Assembly: GCA_018141845.1 (NCBI GenBank)
Contig: CP073340.1
Location: 2,009,001 to 2,073,000, forward strand
Direction of reading: 5' to 3'
DNA: 64,000 bases
From: Lachnospiraceae bacterium oral taxon 096
GTDB taxonomy: Bacteria > Bacillota > Clostridia > Lachnospirales > Lachnospiraceae
Shown: piece by piece, positions 44,301-52,566 of the stretch
Numbering within the stretch: the stretch's first letter is position 1
How the letters are laid out: every line of letters starts with the position of its first letter
Notes under the pieces: model-generated
What the model was told of the DNA's origin: nothing
Seen by the model: the letters and a program-made list of their open reading frames with translations, nothing else
Database searches by the model: none
Position numbers and translations under genes: made by a program

Positions 44301-44873
44301 ATCCTCATAATCCCAAGTCTCAATCTTTTGAATCTCATGGGATGTTCTAAATCCATCAAAGAAGTTGATAAATGGAACCTTTCCCTTCAATGCTGCAAGA
44401 TGTGCAACAGGTGTAAGATCCATAACCTCCTGTACAGATGACTCGCAAAGCATTGCACAACCTGTCTGGCGACAAGCATATACATCGGAGTGGTCTCCGA
44501 AGATTGAAAGTGCATGAGATGCAATTGCACGAGCAGATACATTGAAAACACCTGGTAATTGCTCACCAGCAATCTTATATAAATTTGGGATCATGAGCAA
44601 AAGTCCCTGTGAAGCTGTATAAGTTGTTGTAAGCGCACCAGCTGCAAGTGAACCATGTACAGCACCAGCAGCACCAGCCTCTGACTGCATCTCTGTTACC
44701 TGTACTGTCTGTCCGAAGATATTCTTTCTACCTTCTGTTGCCCACTCGTCTGTATGCTCAGCCATAACAGATGAAGGTGTAATAGGATAGATCGCTGCGA
44801 CTTCTGTAAATGCATATGATGCATGGGAAGCGGCCTGGTTTCCATCCATGGTCTTCATACTTCTCTTTGCCAT
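41346..44873 (-). CDS. nifJ: Pyruvate:ferredoxin oxidoreductase
   Basis: This 1,175-residue single-chain PFOR oxidises pyruvate to acetyl-CoA and CO2 and reduces ferredoxin. The domains in order are the N-terminal pyrimidine-binding domain (AIYPITPSSVMAEHTDEW), domain II, the gamma-type domain, and a two-cluster ferredoxin domain (CIQCGFCAYVCP and CTGCGSCANVCP). The TPP domain follows, with ACAGCGETPYARL and GDGWAYDIGFGG. The start MAKRSMKTMDGNQA at 44873 has an AGGAGG site; the longer frame to 44918 has none. It is a monocistronic, highly expressed type of gene with a clear promoter. Confidence 0.97.
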   Translation of the reverse strand: MAKRSMKTMDGNQAASHASYAFTEVAAIYPITPSSVMAEHTDEWATEGRKNIFGQTVQVTEMQSEAGAAGAVHGSLAAGALTTTYTASQGLLLMIPNLYKIAGEQLPGVFNVSARAIASHALSIFGDHSDVYACRQTGCAMLCESSVQEVMDLTPVAHLAALKGKVPFINFFDGFRTSHEIQKIETWDYEDLKEMTDFEAIEAFRKNALNPERPVIRGSAQNPDIFFQAREASNPYYDALPAIVQEYMDKVNAKIGTDYKLFNYYGAKDAETIIVAMGSVNDTIEETIDYLLEQGQKVGVVKVRLYRPFSVDAFVAAIPDTVKRIQVLDRTKEPGALGEPLYLDVVAALKGTKFHDIPVTSGRYGLGSKNTTPNQIVAVFNNTDKQRFTIGIKDDVTNLSLDPGADLVTTPEGTTNCKFWGLGADGTVGANKNSIKIIGDNTDMYAQAYFDYDSKKSGGVTMSHLRFGKKPIKSTYLITRANFVACHNPAYIRKFNMVQEIVDGGTFLLNCPWSVEDLDQHLPGQVKKYIADHKINFYIIDGVKIGIETGMGPTRINTILQSAFFKLTGIIPEAKAIELMKEAAQKTYGRKGEDVVKKNWAAIDAGATGVVKVDVPAEWSNCADEGLDYPKATEGIDKTLAFVNNIQTAVSAQEGNNLPVSAFTTYVDGTTPSGTSAYEKRGIAVNVPVWNNENCIQCGFCAYVCPHAVIRTIALTEDEANNAPEGMPTLAMNGMPGYKFAISVSQLDCTGCGSCANVCPGKKGEKALTMQNFEANVDKQAWFNYTNKLPEKPEVIAKFKETTVKGSQFKKPLLEFSGACAGCGETPYARLITQLFGDRMYIANATGCSSIWGNSSPSTPYTVNAKGYGPAWSNSLFEDAAEFGYGMHLADVAIRTRLRGIVEEFAANGSDEVKAAAQEYLDTYHVGAKNGAATEKLLAAIAEDNSENAVELKNNKEFLAKKSQWIFGGDGWAYDIGFGGLDHVLASGKDVNIMVFDTEVYSNTGGQSSKSTKTGAVAQFAAGGKDTKKKDLASIAMSYGYVYVAQIAMGADYNQTVKALAEAEAYNGPSLIIAYAPCINHGIKKGMSKAMTEEKLAVETGYWNNFRFNPEAENKFSLDSKTPTGDYQEFLKGEVRYASLALKDPERANKLFEQNEENAKERFTYLEKLVTLYSK

Positions 44874-44933
44874 AAATAATTTCCTCCTACTATGTTGAAA
44901 AAGTCCATTGTAACGCAAAAGCGTTCTAACCCT

Positions 44934-44961
44934 ATTATATCAACTCTGATTATAATTGCAA
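44934..44961 (-). promoter_or_regulatory. PFOR promoter
   Basis: On the minus strand TTGCAA (44956-44961), 16 bases, TATAAT (44934-44939). A five-base stem AACGC/GCGTT lies in the leader. Confidence 0.6.
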
Positions 44962-45016
44962 ATGGAATACAGCACCTTTCTTGTTCTTTATCAGATACAG
45001 CCTTGTCGCCACTCTT

Positions 45017-46303
45017 CTAGCGAACTCCCTGTCGAATTACTGCCCCTCTACCTTTGTAGAAACAATCTCCCAAAATCTCTACATGTTCCACTTTCCCTTT
45101 CTTTTCTTTCACAAGCTTTGTTCTCCAAAGACCGCCGTGCATCCCTGCCTCTGCCACAATTTCCACTCCTGTCTTTAGTGTCCTATCTGCAATATACTCT
45201 GGCTGTGGCAACTCATCTTCCTGCCTTTGTTCCACAACAAGATAAATTTTCTCACCTTCTGATAGCACAGGAAAACCAACGAGTTCAACTACCAGTTTTT
45301 TATCTTCCATTTTAGCAATGATTCCAATCTCTGCTCCCGTGGTATTTTCAAACTTTAAATCCTTTTCTGAATCAATGGTTGCATCTTGTCCAACCATGCC
45401 AAATTTCGGAATTTGTTCCGCTGGATATCTTTCTTTTATCTTTAATCCTGCATTGATTGCCGCATTGTAAATGGCCGTTGCCATTTGATCTGCTCCCTCA
45501 GTTTTCACACCTTCCTTGAGCATTGCTTTTACCGAGGCAATTTCATCCTTTTTGATCACCGTACCACTCACTTTTTCACAGACATGACTTAAATCTTCAT
45601 CTTCCAAATCTATTGAAACCACACTCAGTGTCTGATAATCCCTGGCCACTGTGTGATGAAGTTTTGCCTCTATTTTTGCTTGAAATTTTTTCGTTTTCAA
45701 AGCTGTCTGAATATCTTCTATTAATTGCTTCTTATCTAGTGTTACTCCATCTCTTCTCTGGGCATAGGTAAAATTTTGTGTCTGTGGATCAAACTCAAGT
45801 ATCTTTTCATCCTTTGCCTCTTGGTCAAATTGATTGGAGGCATCATCTGCAACCTGCTCGATTCTTGCCTGCATATGCTGAAATTGTAAAAAATACTTGC
45901 CTTTGCTATTTTTTTTATAAATTTTTTGCAATGCATTATCAATCGCTAAGTTTGCAAAATTAAATACCTCATATTCCTGATTATCCACCAAAATCTTCAT
46001 ATCCCATGGGTAATTTTCTATCATTTTTTCTCTTGCCTCTTCTATCGTCAGCCCTCGCAAATTGACCTGTTCAAGAAAAACATTATTATTTAATCTCTTA
46101 TCACTCAACCATTGGATGTTCTTTTCTTTTTGTAATTGTCTCGAATTTTGAATTCCTACTACAGCTGATGTTGTCCCTGCAATCAAGATAAAAATGATAA
46201 AAATGAATCTCGGCACAAATAACTGCCTCTGTCTTTCTTTTCGCTTTTGTCTCTCTCGATAGCTATATTTACTTCCTGAAATTCGATATTTTTTTGTTGA
46301 CAT
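45017..46303 (-). CDS. VanW-like membrane-anchored protein
   Basis: This 428-residue protein has a very basic cytoplasmic N-terminus, one membrane helix (FIFIIFILIAGTTSAVVGI) and an extracytoplasmic part with a peptidoglycan-binding-like region (VNLRGLTIEEAREKM) and a VanW-like C-terminal half. The Gly-Gly-Cys core usual in VanW (GGGICQVS-type) is replaced by EGADQMATAIYNAAINAG, so it may have lost whatever activity that motif confers. The ATG at 46303 has GAGG seven bases ahead. The role is unknown, probably at the cell wall. Confidence 0.75.
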   Translation of the reverse strand: MSTKKYRISGSKYSYRERQKRKERQRQLFVPRFIFIIFILIAGTTSAVVGIQNSRQLQKEKNIQWLSDKRLNNNVFLEQVNLRGLTIEEAREKMIENYPWDMKILVDNQEYEVFNFANLAIDNALQKIYKKNSKGKYFLQFQHMQARIEQVADDASNQFDQEAKDEKILEFDPQTQNFTYAQRRDGVTLDKKQLIEDIQTALKTKKFQAKIEAKLHHTVARDYQTLSVVSIDLEDEDLSHVCEKVSGTVIKKDEIASVKAMLKEGVKTEGADQMATAIYNAAINAGLKIKERYPAEQIPKFGMVGQDATIDSEKDLKFENTTGAEIGIIAKMEDKKLVVELVGFPVLSEGEKIYLVVEQRQEDELPQPEYIADRTLKTGVEIVAEAGMHGGLWRTKLVKEKKGKVEHVEILGDCFYKGRGAVIRQGVR

Positions 46304-46386
46304 TTTAAACCTCATCCTAGAAATATACCCAAAAGTATAGCATATATGTTACACTATATCTATTAAAAACAACCTTGGAGGAAAAT

Positions 46387-47244
46387 ATGAGAAAATATAT
46401 TGATTTACATAGTCACACTACAGCATCTGATGGAACATTGACACCCACACAACTAGTTCAAGAAGCTGACAGGCGAAAACTCGCCGCCATTGCCATCACT
46501 GACCACAATACCATCCTTGGTGTCAGCGAAGCACTTCTTGCAGGAACGGACCTTCCAATCGAAGTCATCCCTGGCATCGAAATGGATTGTGGCTACGGAA
46601 GCGGAGAAATTCATATTCTTGGCTACCTTCTTCACGAAGATTATTCGACCACACACCTGCAGACCATTCAAAAAGATCTACAAGTCTTTATTGATATGCG
46701 CGATGAAAGAAATAACGAAATTATTCGTCGCCTCAATAAAGCTGGCATTAAAATCTCTATGGAAGATTTATACCAAAAGAATCCCAATGCTGTTGTCACC
46801 CGTGGTCATATCGCACGCACTTTAGTTTCAAAGGGATATTTTCGCACTGCCTCTGATGCTTTTTCATCCTACCTTGGTGACGGAAGTCCATTTCTTCCTC
46901 CTAAACAGGTCACAGTGGAAAGTGTAATGGACTTCTTTCACAAATATCACTTTTTTATTTCACTGGCCCATCCTACTCGCTATCACCTATCTGATATTGA
47001 GCTTGAAAACCTAGTTAAAGTGATCAGCAATTATGGAGCTCACGGAATAGAATGTTATCATTCCTCATTTCAAATTTCTGACACCCAAAAACTACTAAAA
47101 CTCGCCCATCGCTATAAATTATTGCCAACGGGTGGTTCCGATTTTCATGGAGAGAATAAACCAAAAATTCAACTCGGTGTTGGATACACCAATATGCATA
47201 TTCCATATACTCTTCTCGTCGACATGAAAAAAGTTCAATGTTAA
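46387..47244 (+). CDS. PHP-domain phosphoesterase
   Basis: This 285-residue PHP-fold protein has metal ligands in YIDLHSHTTASDGTL, AITDHNT, GIEMDCGYG, SLAHPTRYH and GGSDFHGENKP, the set seen in YciV/TrpH-type 3',5'-nucleotide phosphatases or 5'-3' exoribonucleases. The ATG at 46387 is preceded by GGAGG; a TTG 12 bases upstream is part of that site. It is a single gene divergent from the VanW-like gene. The exact substrate (pAp, RNA ends) cannot be decided. Confidence 0.88.
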   Translation: MRKYIDLHSHTTASDGTLTPTQLVQEADRRKLAAIAITDHNTILGVSEALLAGTDLPIEVIPGIEMDCGYGSGEIHILGYLLHEDYSTTHLQTIQKDLQVFIDMRDERNNEIIRRLNKAGIKISMEDLYQKNPNAVVTRGHIARTLVSKGYFRTASDAFSSYLGDGSPFLPPKQVTVESVMDFFHKYHFFISLAHPTRYHLSDIELENLVKVISNYGAHGIECYHSSFQISDTQKLLKLAHRYKLLPTGGSDFHGENKPKIQLGVGYTNMHIPYTLLVDMKKVQC

Positions 47245-47245
47245 C

Positions 47246-47275
47246 AAAAAGGGGGAGAGTCTATCTCTCCCCCCT
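47246..47275 (-). terminator. Terminator between the PHP gene and the CobW-like pair
   Basis: GGGGGAGAG (47251-47259) pairs with CTCTCCCCC (47265-47273). A TTTTTG tract follows on the minus strand. Confidence 0.85.
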
Positions 47276-47282
47276 CTATAAT

Positions 47283-48248
47283 TTAAAATGTAACAATTTC
47301 TTGAATTGGACCTGTTCGAAGAACTTCAGTTACCTCAATCACTGCTCCCTCTCCTCGATAAACAGCCACATTTTCTATTTTAATTTTCCCCTTGACTTTT
47401 ACCCAATCCTTATTGTGGAAGCTATCTGCCCCTGGATAATAACATAAAAATCCTAAAAATTGCATATCTGCCTCGCAACAAGTCATTGCCCTTCTTCCGA
47501 CAACCAGACTATTCTTTGGAATATTTCTTGGTTTTACGACCTGCCCAGCAAATTCTACACTCTTTCCATTGTACTTATCTGATCTTTCCATACTATCCAT
47601 GTAAAAGATTCCAAAGTCTTCCGGCTCAATTTTGATGACATCTGCATCTAAATCATAAGGAAGTTCGATGCTAAAATCTCCTCGAATCTCACCCTCTCGA
47701 CCCTCAAATACAATCTCTGCATTGCTGGCCATCGTTCTCAATTGGAAATGATACTCACCAAGTGTATCCATTGGAATATCATCTGCGCGATTACAGAGTA
47801 CAAGCTCACTGTGTCGAAGCATTGGTCCCATCAATGATTTCATATTCTTTAAATATAAATCCATAGTTGAAGTATCAAAGAGTGTGACTACTTGATTGAC
47901 AAACCAATTCTCTGGAATCTCCAATTCATCTTGATTCCAAATTCCATTCCACTCAATCAGCACTCTACCTGGATCATAGACAAGTTCCAACTCATGAAGT
48001 CTTTCCACTGTCATTTCTTTTTGATCCTCTATAACCACAAGATGAGTGTTCGTTCTCTTTAGTAGCTTTTCATCATATTCCTCTTCTCCCTCTTCACAGA
48101 GAACAAGAAGGGTTGGCCGATCGTCCTGAAAATACTCCTGCTGCATTGTAAACTTCATAAATTGTGTCTTTCCACTCTCTAAAAATCCATTGATCACAAA
48201 TACAGGTATACTCGTGCTGGTCGGCTCTCTATCAAAAGTTCCCGTCAT
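47283..48248 (-). CDS. CobW-like GTPase fused to a DUF1980-like domain
   Basis: This 321-residue protein is made of two parts. Residues about 12-180 form a CobW/P47K-type P-loop domain (Walker A NGFLESGKTQ) without the CxCC metal motif. Residues about 205-321 resemble the C-terminal domain of YcgQ/TIGR03943 (DUF1980) proteins (YNGKSVEFAGQVVKP, then VVGRRAMTCCEADMQFLGF), which carries a conserved Cys pair. In other Firmicutes that domain accompanies a permease and is Zur-regulated with CobW proteins. It overlaps the His-rich CobW gene by one base, so the two likely act together in metal handling. Confidence 0.8.
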   Translation of the reverse strand: MTGTFDREPTSTSIPVFVINGFLESGKTQFMKFTMQQEYFQDDRPTLLVLCEEGEEEYDEKLLKRTNTHLVVIEDQKEMTVERLHELELVYDPGRVLIEWNGIWNQDELEIPENWFVNQVVTLFDTSTMDLYLKNMKSLMGPMLRHSELVLCNRADDIPMDTLGEYHFQLRTMASNAEIVFEGREGEIRGDFSIELPYDLDADVIKIEPEDFGIFYMDSMERSDKYNGKSVEFAGQVVKPRNIPKNSLVVGRRAMTCCEADMQFLGFLCYYPGADSFHNKDWVKVKGKIKIENVAVYRGEGAVIEVTEVLRTGPIQEIVTF

Positions 48249-49405
48249 TATCCCCTAAACTCCTTCTCAAGTGCTGCTGCCTTTAAATCTGTTCCAATGA
48301 CACAAACCTTTCCTGTAACATCCGGCTCACCCTGACGAATCTGAATCTCCTCTGGCACAAGATCAAAATAAAACCATGCCTTAGAATTTGCATCAGCAAT
48401 CATTCCCTTTGCACGCAACACTGTGCCAAATTCCTCGCCCTCTTTTAACTTTGTCAAAATCTTTGTCAGCTTTTCTTTTGTAATTGCAGGAACCTGCTCA
48501 AAGCCAACACTATCAAACACATCATCGGCGTGATGATGGTGATGATCATGTGTGCAATGTTCATCGTGACACTCGTGATCATGATCGTGGTGATGGTGGT
48601 CGTGATCGCAGTCATGGTCATGCTCATGATGGTCGTGATCATGATCATGGTCATGGTGATGGTGGTCGTGATCATGGTCATGCTCATGATGATCGTGATC
48701 ATGCTCATGGTGATGGTGGTCGTGATCACAGTCATGATCATACTCATGGTGATGGTGATCATGCTCATGAGCCATCTCATCAAGAAGTTCTTTTTTCAAG
48801 TCCACTGGGGACTCCAAAACTTCCAATAACTTCTCACCCGTCAGTTCTGTAATTGGAGTTGTAATAATGGTTGCTGTTGGATTAACATTGCGAATAAGGG
48901 CAACGGCCTCATCAATCTTTTTTTGATCGGCAATATCAGCACGACTTAAAATAATAGTTCCTGCAAATTGAATCTGATTATTAAAGAACTCACCAAAGTT
49001 TTTCATATACATCTTGCACTTTTTCACATCGACAACCGTCACTGCACAGTTGTGCTCAACCTCAAGTTCTTCCTCTACATCTGCCACCGCCTTCATCACA
49101 TCAGACAATTTTCCAACACCACTTGGTTCAATAATAATGCGATCCGGCTTAAACTTTGTCAAAATTTCTTTCAATGAAGTGGCAAAATCTCCTGCCAATG
49201 AACAGCAAATACAGCCTGAATTCATTTCTTTAATTTCAATACCCGAGTCTTTCAAAAAGCCCCCGTCAATTCCAATTTCACCAAACTCATTCTCAATCAA
49301 AACGGTCTGTTCACCTTGAATAGCCTCACCAATTAGCTTTTTAATAAATGTAGTCTTTCCTGCTCCCAAAAAACCAGAAACAATATCTACTTTTGTCTTT
49401 GCCAT
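48248..49405 (-). CDS. CobW/ZNG1-family GTPase with His-rich metal-binding loop
   Basis: This 385-residue GTP-dependent metallochaperone-like protein has Walker A SGFLGAGKTTFI, the metal-binding CxCC motif GCICCSL (Cys65, 67, 68), the G3 EPSG region and a C-terminal CobW_C domain. Between them (about 211-293) lies a segment of mostly His, Asp and Glu with a few Cys (48530-48769). The family transfers zinc or cobalt to client enzymes under metal shortage; the His-rich loop probably stores or collects the metal. The specific metal cannot be told from the sequence. Confidence 0.92.
   Translation of the reverse strand: MAKTKVDIVSGFLGAGKTTFIKKLIGEAIQGEQTVLIENEFGEIGIDGGFLKDSGIEIKEMNSGCICCSLAGDFATSLKEILTKFKPDRIIIEPSGVGKLSDVMKAVADVEEELEVEHNCAVTVVDVKKCKMYMKNFGEFFNNQIQFAGTIILSRADIADQKKIDEAVALIRNVNPTATIITTPITELTGEKLLEVLESPVDLKKELLDEMAHEHDHHHHEYDHDCDHDHHHHEHDHDHHEHDHDHDHHHHDHDHDHDHHEHDHDCDHDHHHHDHDHECHDEHCTHDHHHHHADDVFDSVGFEQVPAITKEKLTKILTKLKEGEEFGTVLRAKGMIADANSKAWFYFDLVPEEIQIRQGEPDVTGKVCVIGTDLKAAALEKEFRG
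48530..48769. repeat. Low-complexity His/Asp-codon repeat tract
   Basis: Degenerate tandem repeats of CAT/CAC and GAT/GAC codons encode the His-rich loop of the CobW protein. Such a tract is prone to length changes. Confidence 0.9.
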
Positions 49406-49428
49406 ATCTATTTTTCTCCTGTCTCTTT

Positions 49429-50913
49429 TTATTTTAGTAATCCATTAATAAATCTCAAAAAGGCCTCTCGCCCTTTGGCATCGCATTTATATACACCTGC
49501 ATCCTCGAGCACCTGCTGAAATACCAATCCCACTTCCTTTTTTAAAATTTCATCAATACTATCCTTTGACCAAGTACCATATTTCTCTGTCAATTCCTGT
49601 GCCCAGTCTGCATGTTTTGCAATTCTTTCATCACCATTTGGATCTCCACCAGCCAAGAGGCAGTCTGCTAAAAGCGAAAGCTCATCCTTTAATCTGCCTG
49701 GTAAAATGGCCAATCCCATAACTTCAATCAGTCCAATATTTTCTTTTTTGATGTGATGTAATTTTGCATTTGGATGAAAAAGTCCATCTGGTCTTTCTTT
49801 GGTCGTCCTATTGTTTCGTAAAACCAAATCAAGCTCATATACCTCTCCCTTTTTTCTTGCAATTGGTGTAATGGTGTTATGTGGCTCCCCATCCGTCTGT
49901 GCCAAAATATTGACCTCTTCATCACTATAGTTTCGCCAAGCATTTAAAATCTTATCTGCAAGCTCAATAATCGTCTCTGTGTCTTTTCCTGAAAGTCGAA
50001 GTACACTCATTGGCCACTTGACGATGCCAACATCTACTCCAGCAAATTGGCCAACTTCAATTTCAATCGGAGCTTTGGCCATAGCAAAGTCATATCTTCC
50101 TCCCTGAAAATGGTCATGACTCAAAATTGAACCGCCAACGATCGGAAGATCGGCATTGGATCCTAACATATAGTGTGGAAATTGCTTAACATAGTCAAAT
50201 AATTTACAAAATGTGGCCCTCTCCACTTTCATTGGCACATGCTGACCATTAAATACAATACAGTGCTCATTGTAGTAGACATAAGGAGAATATTGCATAA
50301 ACCATTGACTATGATGAATTTCCATAGGAATGATTCGATGATTTTCTCTTGCTGGATGGTTACTTCTTCCTGCATAGCCCACATTTTCTTGGCACAATAA
50401 GCACTTTGGATATCCACTTTGTTTTGCCTTTTTTGCTGCTGCAATTGCCTTTGGATCCTTCTCTGGCTTAGATAAATTGATCGTAATATCAAGTGCACCA
50501 TATTTTGTATCGGTCTTCCACTTAATATCCTTACAAATTCGATATCTTCGAATATAATCACTATCCTGCGATAACTTGTAGAAGTAATCTGTGGCATCCT
50601 TTGGAGAAATCAAATACTTTTCATGGAAGGTCTTGATCACCTCAGAAGGTCTGGGCATCAAATCATTCATCAATTTTGTATCAAACAAATCTCTTGCGAC
50701 CACATTGTCATCACAAAGCCCCTGTTGACAGGCATAATCTAAAAGATCTTTTAAAATCATCTCTAAAGGACGATCCGCTACATCATCATCTTCATAATCA
50801 TCCTTTTTCAAGTCCGCCAATATCAAATTTCGTGCATAGATCGCATCCTCTTCTTCTATCAATCCTGTTTTTAGACCATATTGCACCAATTCCTTTACTG
50901 CTCGATCAATCAT
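49429..50913 (-). CDS. galT: UDP-glucose--hexose-1-phosphate uridylyltransferase (Firmicutes type)
   Basis: This 494-residue class II GalT of the Leloir pathway exchanges UMP between UDP-glucose and galactose 1-phosphate. Conserved parts are PKCLLCQENVGYAGR, the active-site HYMLGSNADLPIVGGSILSH region with a distal His-rich HFQGG, and NRTTKERPDGLFHPN. The ATG at 50913 follows GGAGGAATAGGAAG; a longer frame to 50961 lies within the preceding gene. galK and galE are not in the window. Confidence 0.94.
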   Translation of the reverse strand: MIDRAVKELVQYGLKTGLIEEEDAIYARNLILADLKKDDYEDDDVADRPLEMILKDLLDYACQQGLCDDNVVARDLFDTKLMNDLMPRPSEVIKTFHEKYLISPKDATDYFYKLSQDSDYIRRYRICKDIKWKTDTKYGALDITINLSKPEKDPKAIAAAKKAKQSGYPKCLLCQENVGYAGRSNHPARENHRIIPMEIHHSQWFMQYSPYVYYNEHCIVFNGQHVPMKVERATFCKLFDYVKQFPHYMLGSNADLPIVGGSILSHDHFQGGRYDFAMAKAPIEIEVGQFAGVDVGIVKWPMSVLRLSGKDTETIIELADKILNAWRNYSDEEVNILAQTDGEPHNTITPIARKKGEVYELDLVLRNNRTTKERPDGLFHPNAKLHHIKKENIGLIEVMGLAILPGRLKDELSLLADCLLAGGDPNGDERIAKHADWAQELTEKYGTWSKDSIDEILKKEVGLVFQQVLEDAGVYKCDAKGREAFLRFINGLLK

Positions 50914-50926
50914 CTTCCTATTCCTC

Positions 50927-51427
50927 CTACATTTTTTCCCAAACTGGATGAATCCTATCAATTACCTGCCCAGCAATCAGGCCAATAACCATTCCTGTGA
51001 GTACACCAGAAATCACTAACACTGGCAAATAGCTTAAAATCTTACTTTCGTCTAGTACACGCATGGCCATTAAAATCTGCCCCACATTGTGCATCACACC
51101 ACCAACCATACTCACACCATACACACTAAATATTTTTATCTCCTTGACAAGTACCATACAAACTAGACTACAAATTCCACCCGAAAGCGAAAAGAGCATG
51201 GCTGATCCATTTCCAAAGGTCAGCCCCACCAAGATAATACGCAATAAGGAGACAAAAACTGCTCCTCGCACGCCAATCAGGTAGAGTGAAACAATGGTCA
51301 CAATATTGGCCAGTCCCAGCTTAATTCCAGGAATACCCAAATTAATGGGCAAAATGGATTCAATATAGCTAAAAATCATTGCCAAGGCAATCAACATTCC
51401 AAATGTAGCTATTTTTTTTGTTTTCAC
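50927..51427 (-). CDS. Gx transporter family protein (heptaprenyl diphosphate synthase component I-like)
   Basis: This 166-residue membrane protein has about five hydrophobic helices and is similar in pattern to the Gx/HepI-like family (FGMLIALAMIFSYIESILP, IKLGLANIVTIVSLYLIGVR). The GTG at 51427 overlaps the stop of the upstream Asp23-family gene (GTGA), which decides the start. The family is related to ECF-type S-components; a role in quinone or prenyl synthesis has been inferred elsewhere but is not shown. Confidence 0.8.
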   Translation of the reverse strand: MKTKKIATFGMLIALAMIFSYIESILPINLGIPGIKLGLANIVTIVSLYLIGVRGAVFVSLLRIILVGLTFGNGSAMLFSLSGGICSLVCMVLVKEIKIFSVYGVSMVGGVMHNVGQILMAMRVLDESKILSYLPVLVISGVLTGMVIGLIAGQVIDRIHPVWEKM

Positions 51428-51750
51428 GCAACACTTACCCCAGCCACCTTGACAACAACTTCCAACACGCACAAATCGGTCATACTTTCAATGGCATTTT
51501 TAACTCGGTTTTGTACATTTTCACTTACTTTTGGAATACTTGCATTATAATCAATATTGAGCATCAATACCACAGAAACTCTTCCCTCATTGACATCCAC
51601 CCTTACGCCCTTTGAAAGACTTTTTTTGCTCAATTTCTGAATCATTTCATTTGTAATATTGCCAGCCATCGACTTTACACCGTCGACTTCCATAGCAGCC
51701 AAGGCTGCAATAACCGCCACCACTTCATTTGCAATCTTTATGGTATCCAT
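51424..51750 (-). CDS. Asp23/Gls24-family protein
   Basis: This 108-residue protein of the alkaline shock/YloU type (IKIANEVVAVIAALAAMEVDGVKSMAG and VRVDVNEGRVSVVLMLNIDY, given in part) belongs to a family linked to envelope stress and membrane association. The start at 51750 follows GGAGGAG. It leads the transcription unit with the Gx-type gene and galT. A promoter at 51789-51816 is visible. Confidence 0.88.
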   Translation of the reverse strand: MDTIKIANEVVAVIAALAAMEVDGVKSMAGNITNEMIQKLSKKSLSKGVRVDVNEGRVSVVLMLNIDYNASIPKVSENVQNRVKNAIESMTDLCVLEVVVKVAGVSVA

Positions 51751-51788
51751 ATTCTCCTCCAAATCAATCCGTTGACAAGCTACTTTTC

Positions 51789-51816
51789 ATTATAACAAAC
51801 ACTTATTGGTTTGCAA
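51789..51816 (-). promoter_or_regulatory. Promoter of the Asp23-Gx-galT unit
   Basis: On the minus strand TTGCAA (51811-51816), 16 bases, TATAAT (51789-51794). Confidence 0.6.
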
Positions 51817-51822
51817 AGAAGT

Positions 51823-52560
51823 TTAATCAACATCCACAGCAACCATCAAATTGGAAAGCACTACAAATCCAGCAGTTTCTGTTCGAAGGATTCGCCTGCC
51901 CAATGTGATTGGCTTTACCTTTCTTTCGATTGCCATTTGGATTTCTTCCTCCTCAAATCCGCCCTCTGGTCCAATAAAAATACTGATCTCATCTCCTGGA
52001 ACCACAGCCTTTAGCAGTTTCCTTGTGTTTTCCATCCCACTGGCCAATTCATAGGGAATAAATCGCTGATTGGATGAAGAAGATTCCTCTAAAGCCTGTA
52101 CAAAGGAGATTGGAAAAGTGACTTCTGGAACGGTACTTCGCTTTGATTGCTTTGCTGCTGCCTCAGCAATCGCCTGCCACCTTGCCACCTTTGTCCTTGC
52201 TTTTTTCTCATCAAGTTTTACAATCACCCGCTTTGTCATCACTGGTACAATGCGACTTGCCCCAAGCTCAACGGCCTTTTGGATAATTAACTCCATCTTT
52301 TCGGCCTTTGGCATTCCTTGATAAAGGGTAATCTTTACAGGAAGCTCCATGGAATTCTCATTTTGCTTAAGAATGCTCAAATAGACTTCTTCCCTTGAAA
52401 TTTTGTCAATTTCACAGAGATAATCTATTCCCCCCGCACTAATGAGCAATTTTTCCTTTGGTTTCATTCGCAGAACATTTCCAATATGATTGACATCTTC
52501 TCCATAAATAACAATCTCTTTTTCGTTAACTTGCTCTGGCTGAACAAAAAAATGATACAT
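51823..52560 (-). CDS. rsmE: 16S rRNA (uracil-1498-N3) methyltransferase
   Basis: This 245-residue SPOUT-fold methyltransferase has the SAM-binding knot in SIFIGPEGGFEEEEI and LGRRILRTETAG near the C-terminus and an N-terminal PUA-like domain (YGEDVNHIGNVLRMKPKEKL). The length is normal. It lies seven bases downstream of prmA at the end of the heat-shock transcription unit, a common arrangement in Firmicutes. Confidence 0.95.
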   Translation of the reverse strand: MYHFFVQPEQVNEKEIVIYGEDVNHIGNVLRMKPKEKLLISAGGIDYLCEIDKISREEVYLSILKQNENSMELPVKITLYQGMPKAEKMELIIQKAVELGASRIVPVMTKRVIVKLDEKKARTKVARWQAIAEAAAKQSKRSTVPEVTFPISFVQALEESSSSNQRFIPYELASGMENTRKLLKAVVPGDEISIFIGPEGGFEEEEIQMAIERKVKPITLGRRILRTETAGFVVLSNLMVAVDVD

Positions 52561-52566
52561 CCTTAC

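Noticed and set aside
48484-48852. Open frames in other phases over the His-rich tract (Met/Ile/Thr-rich or Asp/Gly-rich).
   Set aside because: They are by-products of the CAT/GAT repeat; no start signals, and the CobW frame is clearly the coding one.
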